Source: Syntrophomonadaceae bacterium
Lineage (GTDB): Bacteria > Bacillota_D > Dethiobacteria > DTU022
Direction of reading: 5' to 3'
DNA: 21,847 bases
Assembly (NCBI GenBank): GCA_003551865.1
Contig: PUNU01000131.1
Location: forward strand, 1-21,847
This document shows, one piece after another, positions 6,910 to 13,670 of the stretch. Position numbers and translations under genes: made by a program. The notes under the pieces were generated by a model. The model did no database searches and was not told the DNA's origin. It saw only the letters and a list, made by a program, of their open reading frames with translations. How positions within the stretch are numbered: the first letter of the stretch is position 1; every line of letters starts with the position of its first letter.

Positions 6910-7085
6910 GTGAGGCTGGATTATGGCCTTGGTCTAGCGACTGTCTAAGCTGGACTCAACACTTTAAGTTTCTCATCTTTTTTTCTTCTTCAATAAATCA
7001 GGAGTTCTTTCCTTCCCTGGGAACCGGTTGACTGAAGGTCTAAGCATGTTTGGGCAGGAATGCAGGCTTTGTTAACGAAATAACT

Positions 7086-7422
7086 AGTGTCCTGTCAATT
7101 AAGTTTGTTCTGTTTTTAATTCACAGCTGTTGCAAGCCGGCGCTCACGGACCGCTCGCCTGGAATTGTCACGGCTCGTCTGCGGGCTTCCCCGGGCAGCC
7201 TCGACATTTGACACCCAGGTCTGCAGGTCTCGACCCGGCTCTCAGGAAGACTGAAACGGTAATATTTTATTCCTGAGACCCGGGACCCGCTTAAGCTCTT
7301 GACTCGCCTGTAATTCTTAACGGCTCGCTTTATGTTCGCTTCCGGCTTGCAACAGCTCCTATAGGGAAAAAAGTTGTTGTAATAATTGTCAAATTACGCT
7401 CTTAATATGTAGACAGGGCACT
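7086..7422 (+). repeat. Palindromic dispersed repeat, copy A (long form)
   Basis: The ends are inverted repeats: AGTGTCCTGTC at 7086-7096 and GACAGGGCACT at 7412-7422. Inside is a perfect 16-bp inverted repeat, AGCTGTTGCAAGCCGG (7125-7140) with CCGGCTTGCAACAGCT (7342-7357). Compared with copy C, about 150 extra bases sit in the centre. They are bounded by two imperfect direct repeats, CTCGCCTGGAATTGTCACGG at 7154-7173 and its relative at 7303-7323, and themselves contain further foldback pairs (CTCAGG/CCTGAG, CCCGGG segments). It is non-coding and lies 34 bases upstream of the 7457 gene. It is MITE-like; no transposase is present in it. Confidence 0.75.
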
Positions 7423-7456
7423 GGCAGCATCCCGGTAGAACAGGTTGTGGTAAAAA

Positions 7457-9907
7457 ATGGCCAATTTAATGGCAGGGCCGCCCAGAAAACTGCCACCTCA
7501 TTTGCCGGCGGTATTGATGCTGGGCATTGTTTCCCAGGTTGGCCAGGTTTTGCTCCTGCGGGAACTGCTGATGGTGTTTCACGGCAATGAACTGTCCATC
7601 GGGCTGGTCCTGGCGGCCTGGTTGTTTTGGGTGGGAATAGGCAGCCGTTTCGGGGCCGGCCTGGTTGAGCGGACAGGCCGGCCGTTGTCTCTCCTCGCAG
7701 TCAGTGCCGGGGTATTAATGGCAGTTCTGCCGGCTACAATTTTTTTTATACGCGGGCTGCGGGGATTCTTTGATATTGCGCCCGGCGCTTATCTCTCAAT
7801 CCTAGACATGATCATTTCCTGTTTTTTACTAATGGCCCCTGTTTGTTTGCTTTTGGGAGCCCAGTTTGTCCTGCTTTCAAGGGTGTGGCGGGAAAGCGAG
7901 CAGGCTGTGGACACCGTGGGTGCGGGCAAGACCTATGTGGGCGAAGCGGCGGGCAACATGCTGGGCGGACTGTTATTTACATTTTTAATGGTTCGCTATC
8001 TCAACTCTTTCCAGTCGGCGCTGCTGGTTGGGCTTGTTATGGTTGCCTCTGTTGCTTTTATCACCTGGAAAATCGGGCACAGGCCGGCTGCACCGGGGTA
8101 TACACGGCCGGCGCTCCTGGGTTTGATGGTTTTAGCTGTTGCTGCAGTCCCTTTTTTGGAAGAACTGGACCGGTGGGCCCACCGTATACAGTGGCATTTT
8201 TTCTCTCCTCAGCATGAACTGGTCGAAACTTACCAGTCCAGGTACGGCAATATCGCCGCAGTCCGGCTGGAAGACCAGTATACTTTTTTTCAAAGTGGGC
8301 ATTTGGTTTTTAGTACTGCCGGACCGGAGGCGGTGGCCCCGGGGCTGGAAGAACAGGAAGCGGTTGAGTTTGCCCATTTTGCCATGGTCCAGCATGAAAA
8401 GCCGGAAAATGTGCTGCTGATTGGCGGTGGCCTGCGCGGGGTGCTTGGTGAAATTATCAAGCACCCGGTCGAGCGGGTCGATTATGTCGAGCTGGACGAG
8501 GTCTTGACTGAAGCGGCCCGTCCCTATATTTCACCGCGCACCCTGGAAGCCCTGGATGATCCACGGGTGCGCTTGATTCACACCGACGGGCGGCTTTTTG
8601 TCAAGGATGCGGAAAAAAAATATGATTTGATCATCATCGATGCCCCTGATCCGACCACGGCGGTCTTTAACCGCTATTACACAAAAGAGTTCTTTGGTGA
8701 AGCCGAAGAGATGCTAAAGCCGGAAGGTGTTCTAATGCTCGGCACCGTTTCGACGCCCGATCTTAGAGGTACGGCCATTGCCAACCGCAATACGACCATT
8801 TACCATACCCTGAACAGTGTCTTTAACCGTGTCCTTCCGGCAGGGGACCGCTTCATGTTTTATTTTGCCTCCAATGAGCCCGAGCAAATCACTCTCGATG
8901 CGCATGCGTTGGAAGAACGCTTTATTAAGAGGGATATCGTAGCGGAAGCTTTCTCGGCCCGGCATTTTCATGTCATGTTGGAAGAGACGCAGCTCAGGCG
9001 GGTAAACCGGGTGGTGCGCAGTCACGGCCGCAGCAGCGAGGCCCACCTGGAGGGCCCAGCCGTGGAGCCGCTGGTTACTCCTTCCATAGCTGAGCAGGAG
9101 CAAAAAGAAAAGGAGCTCCCCCCGGTTGAAGAACGTTATTTTATCAATTCCGACTTTAAACCAATCGGATATTACTATACTTTGATGTTTTGGGATCAGC
9201 TGACTCGAAACGGGCGGGGGAGGACCTTTGAACGGCTGCTCCAGGTCGAGTCCTGGTGGATCCTGCCGTTTTGTTTTATACCTCTGCTGATGGTCCTGGG
9301 CCTGCGTATAGCTCCCGGGAGGGTAAAAGAAAGGACGGACACCTCTTTTGCCGTACTTTTTACCGTCTTTACAACCGGCTTTTCAACCATGGCCCTGCAG
9401 ATTGCCCTGCTGTTTTCTTTTCAAAGTATATACGGGTTTATCTATGAAATGGTGGGTTTAATTATAGCAATGTTTATGTGCGGCCTTTCTTTGGGCGCTT
9501 ATTTTACCAACCGTTTTGTTAAGGATAAGGCCAACTTGAACCGCCTGGCGGCTGTGCAGCTGGCAATAGCCATCCTGGCCGGGCTGATTGCCGTCATCCT
9601 GCCCCGGGCCGCTGCCGTGCAGTACCCGGCCGTAATCTTTATACTTTTTTCACTGCTAACTTTTTCCGCAGGCTTGATAAACGGGGTGGACTTTCCACTG
9701 TCTGCGGCCTGCTACATGGCCCTGGGCGGAGGGGCTGAAAAGACAGCGGGCACAGTTTACGGAGTTGAATTGTTCGGAGCCTGTCTCGGAGCTGTTTTGG
9801 CCAGCGCAGTGGTGGCGCCTGTGCTCGGCATTACTGTCTGCTGCCTGTTTGCCGCTGTTGCCAACGGAACGGCTTTTGTTGTACTATTACTTTCCAGGAG
9901 GTCTTAG
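7457..9907 (+). CDS. Polytopic membrane protein with central spermidine-synthase-like (SAM-fold) domain
   Basis: The 816 residues fall into seven predicted helices (about 17-234), a soluble spermidine-synthase-like domain (about 255-510), a charged linker (about 510-590) and seven more helices (about 598-812). The soluble domain shows LLIGGGLRGVLGE (320-332), the ribose-binding VELDE (344-348) and IIIDAPDP (392-399), keeping both acidic residues of the family D-x-x-D-P motif. The canonical GGGDGG Asp, which contacts decarboxylated SAM, is Leu here, so classic aminopropyl transfer is doubtful. The two membrane halves resemble each other (QVGQVLLLRELL versus LQIALLFSFQ), as in fused MFS/spermidine-synthase proteins. 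Positive residues fall on alternate loops so that both termini are inside and the soluble domain outside. It overlaps the next gene's ribosome binding site and is surely co-transcribed with it. Confidence 0.85.
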   Translation: MANLMAGPPRKLPPHLPAVLMLGIVSQVGQVLLLRELLMVFHGNELSIGLVLAAWLFWVGIGSRFGAGLVERTGRPLSLLAVSAGVLMAVLPATIFFIRGLRGFFDIAPGAYLSILDMIISCFLLMAPVCLLLGAQFVLLSRVWRESEQAVDTVGAGKTYVGEAAGNMLGGLLFTFLMVRYLNSFQSALLVGLVMVASVAFITWKIGHRPAAPGYTRPALLGLMVLAVAAVPFLEELDRWAHRIQWHFFSPQHELVETYQSRYGNIAAVRLEDQYTFFQSGHLVFSTAGPEAVAPGLEEQEAVEFAHFAMVQHEKPENVLLIGGGLRGVLGEIIKHPVERVDYVELDEVLTEAARPYISPRTLEALDDPRVRLIHTDGRLFVKDAEKKYDLIIIDAPDPTTAVFNRYYTKEFFGEAEEMLKPEGVLMLGTVSTPDLRGTAIANRNTTIYHTLNSVFNRVLPAGDRFMFYFASNEPEQITLDAHALEERFIKRDIVAEAFSARHFHVMLEETQLRRVNRVVRSHGRSSEAHLEGPAVEPLVTPSIAEQEQKEKELPPVEERYFINSDFKPIGYYYTLMFWDQLTRNGRGRTFERLLQVESWWILPFCFIPLLMVLGLRIAPGRVKERTDTSFAVLFTVFTTGFSTMALQIALLFSFQSIYGFIYEMVGLIIAMFMCGLSLGAYFTNRFVKDKANLNRLAAVQLAIAILAGLIAVILPRAAAVQYPAVIFILFSLLTFSAGLINGVDFPLSAACYMALGGGAEKTAGTVYGVELFGACLGAVLASAVVAPVLGITVCCLFAAVANGTAFVVLLLSRRS

Positions 9908-9909
9908 CC

Positions 9910-11097
9910 GTGACCGAGAAAACTTTCCCGACCGGGCCGGTGAGCCGGCGCGATATCTTAAAAGTGGGGGCTTACGGAATATGTGCCCTCTGTGTTGCCG
10001 GGATCACCGGCTGCATCCCGTTGAACGACAATGAAGAAGCACCTCCGGTAGACGATCCGAGCGAGGTGGCCAGGAAGGGCCTGCTCGGAGACAGGCGTTC
10101 TCCATGGTTCAGCAAGCTCGACAATGACCTGGTGCGCTGTGAACTCTGCCCCAAGCGGTGCGAGCTGGCCGAGGGTGAAAGGGGTCCCTGCCGGGTGAGG
10201 GAGAACCGGGATGGCGAAGGGTATACGCTTGTTTACGGTAATCCGGCCCTGGTCCGTGAGGACCCTGTTGAACGCAAGCCCTACTTTCATGTCCTGCCGG
10301 GCACCCGGGCCCTGTCGATTTCCACGGCCGGCTGTAACCTGGCCTGTAAATTCTGTGAAGTTTGGGACATGGCCCTGGTAAGTCCTGAAGAGGTTCATGC
10401 TTACGAGATGCCGCCGGATGCTGTAGTGGAACATGCCGGAGCCTCAAAGGTGCGTTCGATCAGCTATGCTTTTGGAGAACCGGTTATCTTTTATGAATAT
10501 ATGAATGACGTGGCCGATCGGGCCAGGGAAGCGGGTATGCTTAACCTGATGCACACCGCCGGTTATATCCGGCCGGAACCGCTTGAAGAAATTGCAGAAA
10601 AGCTGGACGCGGTCAACTTTGACTTAAAAGGTTTCGACGATCGGTTTTACCGCGAGTACGTGGGCTGTGAACTGGAGCCGGTGCTGGAAACCCTGAAAAA
10701 ACTGCACCGGTCAGGAGTTCACCTCGAAATAACCAACATTGTCATTCCCACTTTGAACGACGATATGGAGATGATCGGTGATATGTGCAGGTGGATAGTA
10801 GATGAGCTTGGCGAAGATGTGCCCCTTCATTTTGCCCGGTTTTATCCTCTCTACAAGCTTTCGGCCCTGACCCGGACCCCGGCTTCAACCCTGGAAGAAG
10901 CCCGGAATAAAGCTTTTGAAACGGGTCTAAAATATGTCTACGTGGCCAGGGTGACCGGCCATGAAGGAGAAAATACTTTCTGCCCTGACTGCGGTGAGAT
11001 GATCATCGAAAGGAAAGGCTTTGTTATTGAAGAAATAAAGATGGATAAGGGCAAATGTGCTTTCTGCGGGGTGTCAATTCCCGGCCTTTGGGAATAG
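9910..11097 (+). CDS. AmmeMemoRadiSam-type radical SAM protein with Tat-lipoprotein signal
   Basis: This 395-residue PflA-like radical SAM protein has an N-terminal twin-arginine motif SRRDILK (residues 12-18), a hydrophobic stretch and lipobox ITGC (Cys35), predicting Tat export and lipid anchoring. A four-Cys auxiliary motif follows (C77, C80, C84, C94). The radical SAM cluster is C142-x3-C146-x2-C149 in GCNLACKFCEVW. The C-terminus carries two CxxC pairs (FCPDCGE and CAFCG, ending IPGLWE), which is characteristic of the AmmeMemoRadiSam radical SAM subfamily. The AMMECR1 and Memo partners are not in the window. The GTG start lies 2 bases after the upstream stop, with AGGAGGT inside the upstream gene. 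The substrate is unknown. Confidence 0.85.
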   Translation: MTEKTFPTGPVSRRDILKVGAYGICALCVAGITGCIPLNDNEEAPPVDDPSEVARKGLLGDRRSPWFSKLDNDLVRCELCPKRCELAEGERGPCRVRENRDGEGYTLVYGNPALVREDPVERKPYFHVLPGTRALSISTAGCNLACKFCEVWDMALVSPEEVHAYEMPPDAVVEHAGASKVRSISYAFGEPVIFYEYMNDVADRAREAGMLNLMHTAGYIRPEPLEEIAEKLDAVNFDLKGFDDRFYREYVGCELEPVLETLKKLHRSGVHLEITNIVIPTLNDDMEMIGDMCRWIVDELGEDVPLHFARFYPLYKLSALTRTPASTLEEARNKAFETGLKYVYVARVTGHEGENTFCPDCGEMIIERKGFVIEEIKMDKGKCAFCGVSIPGLWE

Positions 11098-11105
11098 ATA
11101 ATACC

Positions 11106-11187
11106 TTTCGCTTCCGGCTTGCGAAATCTCAAAAAAAGTGGTTGTAATAATTACCAAATCACGCACTTTATAAGCTGACAGAGTACT
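11106..11187 (+). repeat. Palindromic dispersed repeat, copy B (right half only)
   Basis: From about 11128 it aligns with the right part of copy A and with the inverted copy C (shared GTAATAATT, CAAATCACGC and TATAAGCTGACAG blocks). It ends GACAGAGTACT and overlaps the TAG stop of the minus-strand gene. The left portion forms a small hairpin, TTTCGC (11106-11111) with GCGAAA (11121-11126), followed by seven A residues. It lies between two convergent genes and may serve as a bidirectional terminator. The left half of the repeat is missing. Confidence 0.65.
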
Positions 11188-12298
11188 AGTTTGCTCTTCG
11201 GCGGTGTATTTCGAGGTTGGACAGGGAGCGCTCATCAAGATTTGTCAGCCCGGCCTCTTTGGCCCATTCCATGGCTTCGACGAATTCTTCCGAGGTGATT
11301 GCCCGGGCAATTTTTTCGTATTCGTAAGCTTTATGCTCGACCCGGTACTGGGACATGATATTTACATAGGTGTCCGTCGAAAGGTTTTCAGCTACCCAGT
11401 GGACAAATTCTTTCGTGCCGGCAACCCGGTTGGGCATGACCAGGTGGCGCACCATCAAACCGCGTTGGGCGATGCCGCGTTCATCTTTAACCAGGTCGCC
11501 GACCTGGCGGTGCATCTCGATGATGGCTTCCCCCGCCTTTTGCGGATAGTCATAAGCTTCGGCTAAATTGTAACGTTCGGCTTTGGCTCCGTCCATGAAC
11601 TTATAGTCGGGCAGGTAGATATCAATAATACCGTCCAGCATTTTGATCATCTCCGCCCTTTCGTAACCGCTGGTGTTGTAGCAAAGGGGCAGGTGAAGGC
11701 CGTCTTTTAAGGCCATGCGGGTGGCGTTCAAAATATTGGGCATAACATGGGTGGGGGTGACCAGGTTGATGTTGTGACAGCCTTTTTGCTGTAAGTCCAG
11801 CATCATTTTAGCCAGTTCCTCATCGCTTACCGCCCGGCCTCTCCCTTCGTGGGCAATGGGCCAGTTCTGGCAGAACACGCAGCGCAGGTTGCAGTTGGAA
11901 AAGAAAATTGTTCCGGAGCCGCCGCGGCCGACAAGCGGAAGTTCTTCCCCGAAGTGAAGTTGGTGGCTGTAAACTACAACTTTTTCAGGAGCCCGGCAGA
12001 AGCCTTTTTCTCCGCCTTGCCGGTCAACTTTGCATTGGCGCGGGCAGAGTTCGCAGTCCTCAAAAATACGGTAGGCTTCATCGATGCGCCCGGCCAGTTT
12101 GCCTTCTTCTTCCAGCCTGGCGTAGGCCGGCTTGAAAGGTGTTGGCCTATCCTTCGTCTCATCTATTATGTCGATATCCGGTGGTGCTTCCCCCGGTGCA
12201 CATGCCTTGAGCAGCCAGGTTCCACCGGCCAGGTAGAAAAGCCCGGCCCCGCCAACCAGGGAGAGTTTTTTAATAAATTCTTTCCGGCTCATTGCCAT
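11186..12298 (-). CDS. Radical SAM protein (PflX/COG1313-like) with Tat-lipoprotein signal
   Basis: Related to PflA/PflX-type activases. I choose the ATG at 12298 because AAGGTG lies at proper spacing; a GTG three codons earlier (12307) is the longer alternative. The N-terminus MSRKEFIKK is Tat-like (R-K instead of R-R). A hydrophobic segment and lipobox LKAC follow, the Cys being residue 36 in the long form. In long-form numbering the auxiliary Cys motif is C85, C88, C92, C104 (CELCPRQC... KGFC) and the radical SAM motif is C139-x3-C143-x2-C146 (CNLRCVFCQNW). Later segments such as IDIYLPDYKFMD fit the COG1313 family. It is convergent with the AmmeMemo-type gene and divergent from the amidohydrolase. 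The substrate is unknown. Confidence 0.85.
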   Translation of the reverse strand: MAMSRKEFIKKLSLVGGAGLFYLAGGTWLLKACAPGEAPPDIDIIDETKDRPTPFKPAYARLEEEGKLAGRIDEAYRIFEDCELCPRQCKVDRQGGEKGFCRAPEKVVVYSHQLHFGEELPLVGRGGSGTIFFSNCNLRCVFCQNWPIAHEGRGRAVSDEELAKMMLDLQQKGCHNINLVTPTHVMPNILNATRMALKDGLHLPLCYNTSGYERAEMIKMLDGIIDIYLPDYKFMDGAKAERYNLAEAYDYPQKAGEAIIEMHRQVGDLVKDERGIAQRGLMVRHLVMPNRVAGTKEFVHWVAENLSTDTYVNIMSQYRVEHKAYEYEKIARAITSEEFVEAMEWAKEAGLTNLDERSLSNLEIHRRRAN

Positions 12299-12346
12299 GG
12301 CAAACACCTTCGACCGTATAAGCAGGGTGGCAGACTTTACGCTATT

Positions 12347-12352
12347 ATTATA
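12347..12352 (-). promoter_or_regulatory. -10 element for the minus-strand radical SAM gene
   Basis: A perfect TATAAT on the minus strand lies about 50 bases upstream of the start. No good -35 is visible at the expected spacing, so the promoter may need an activator. Confidence 0.4.
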
Positions 12353-12456
12353 ACAAAGGGGCCTGCTTGGGGAAAGGTCCGGCTTTAATAATGCGACTGT
12401 TTTACCGCAAACAGGGTGAGAGTGCAGAGGTTTACCCCGGTCTTAATATGGTTCTA

Positions 12457-12467
12457 TTGACTGTCAA
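12457..12467. promoter_or_regulatory. Small palindrome in the divergent promoter region
   Basis: TTGACTGTCAA is a perfect palindrome around one central base (TTGAC/GTCAA), 65 bases upstream of the amidohydrolase start. TTGACT could also be a -35 box, but no -10 follows at the right distance. An operator function is conceivable only. Confidence 0.25.
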
Positions 12468-12531
12468 CAGGCGGCTGTCTGGCGGATGGAGGAAAGCTGG
12501 CAAAAAATAATTTAAACCTGGAGGGATAGCG

Positions 12532-13464
12532 ATGAACATTGATGCCCATGTGCATCTCGTTGGTGAAGGCTGGGTCCATGATGATTTTTTCCTGAACATT
12601 GCCCGCATTGTTGCCGCCGGTGCAGGAAAGGAAACAGGTGAGGTGCCTGATCCCGCTTCCATGCTGGACTGGGTCAAGGGAAGTTTGTTTGACACCACCG
12701 GAGAAAAACTGGTGGCGGAAATGGACACTGCCGGGGTGGACCGTTCCTGTATTTTTGCTGTTGATTACGGCCTGCATACCGGGGAACCGGGTGTGCCTAT
12801 CGAGGAACAAAATAAACTTGTTGCCGAGGCCGTTAAGCGTTTTCCGGATCGTTTAACCGGTTTTTTTGCCGTTGATCCGCGCCGCCCCCAGGCCCTGGAT
12901 ATGTTTCGCCGGGCCGTGGAAGATGGGGGAATGAAGGGGCTTAAGCTGCATCCGGCCCCGGGATGGTATGCCTATGAAAAAGCAGTTTACCCTCTTTACG
13001 AGCAGTGCCTGGAGTATAAAATGCCGGTCCTGATTCATACCGGCAGTCAGCCCGGGCCGTTAAAATCGCGGTTCTGCCGTCCCGTCTACGTTGATGATGT
13101 CGCAGCAGATTTTCCGGAACTGCCAATTATAATGGCCCACTGCGGGCACAGCTGGTGGGAAGAAGCGCTGATGGTTTGCAATATCAAGCCTAACTGCTAT
13201 GTCGATTTTTCCGGCTGGCAGCGTGAATTTCTTGAAAATCCCCTGCATTTATACAGAGTGCTCAGGCGGGTGATTGATACAGTCGGGCCCTGGAGAGTGT
13301 TTTTTGGTACTGACGGCCCCTACTTTAATGCAATATGCCCGCTGGAAAACTGGGTAAGCGCTTTTCGTCAGCCGCAGATTTCCTCTGCTGAAATCTCTTT
13401 TAATGAAGAGGAAATGGACATTGTAATGGGCCGGGCCTTTGCCAGGCTGTTGAGCCTGGGCTAA
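12532..13464 (+). CDS. Amidohydrolase-2 family metal-dependent hydrolase
   Basis: This 310-residue TIM-barrel hydrolase is probably cytoplasmic, as no signal peptide is seen. The metal-binding H-x-H is H6/H8 (DAHVHLV). Other likely ligands or active-site residues are H140 in GLKLHPAPGWY, H169 in VLIHTGSQPG, H203/H206 in IMAHCGHSWW, and D261 in FFGTDGPYF. This pattern fits amidohydrolase-2/PF04909 proteins, which hydrolyse amides, lactones or decarboxylate aromatic acids; the substrate cannot be deduced. GGAGGGA lies 6-7 bases before the ATG. It is divergent from the minus-strand radical SAM gene. It is followed by repeat copy C, whose left end begins two bases after the stop, and then by the third radical SAM gene in the same direction. 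Confidence 0.85.
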   Translation: MNIDAHVHLVGEGWVHDDFFLNIARIVAAGAGKETGEVPDPASMLDWVKGSLFDTTGEKLVAEMDTAGVDRSCIFAVDYGLHTGEPGVPIEEQNKLVAEAVKRFPDRLTGFFAVDPRRPQALDMFRRAVEDGGMKGLKLHPAPGWYAYEKAVYPLYEQCLEYKMPVLIHTGSQPGPLKSRFCRPVYVDDVAADFPELPIIMAHCGHSWWEEALMVCNIKPNCYVDFSGWQREFLENPLHLYRVLRRVIDTVGPWRVFFGTDGPYFNAICPLENWVSAFRQPQISSAEISFNEEEMDIVMGRAFARLLSLG

Positions 13465-13466
13465 TA

Positions 13467-13644
13467 CCCTGTCAGCTTATAAAGCGCGTGATTTGGCAGT
13501 TATTATAACCACTCATTTTTATTGTAGCTTTTGCAAGCCGGAAGCGAACATAAAGTGAGCCGTCACAATTCCAGGCGAGCGATCCGTAAGCGCCGGCTTG
13601 CAATAACTGCAAATAAAAAATCTAGGCTAACTTAATTGACAGGG
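13467..13644 (-). repeat. Palindromic dispersed repeat, copy C (compact full form, inverted relative to A)
   Basis: The ends are CCCTGTCA and TGACAGGG, an 8-bp perfect terminal inverted repeat. The inner 11-bp inverted repeat is TTGCAAGCCGG (13531-13541) with CCGGCTTGCAA (13593-13603). Its reverse complement aligns with both flanks of copy A and, at its right part, with copy B. It fills almost the whole gap between the amidohydrolase and the next gene. At 178 bp this may be the basic unit of the family. Confidence 0.78.
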
Positions 13645-13670
13645 CAACAGTTGGAAAAGGGGGTATCGTT

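Noticed and set aside
6909..7085. tRNA gene as a transposon attachment site beside the right end
   Set aside because: No T-arm consensus (GGTTCGAATCC-like) or cloverleaf pairing could be found in this stretch.
7086..7422. CRISPR array or tandem repeat cluster at repeat copy A
   Set aside because: The internal repeats are inverted or imperfect pairs, not regularly spaced direct repeats with spacers, and no cas gene is present.
7457..9907. Ordinary cytosolic spermidine synthase (speE)
   Set aside because: Fourteen predicted helices surround the domain and the GGGDGG Asp is missing, so the plain gene name would be misleading.
11849..12388. 179-codon plus-strand ORF opposite the second radical SAM gene
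   Set aside because: Antisense shadow. The minus-strand frame encodes the CX3CX2C motif and signal sequence, while this one has no domain.
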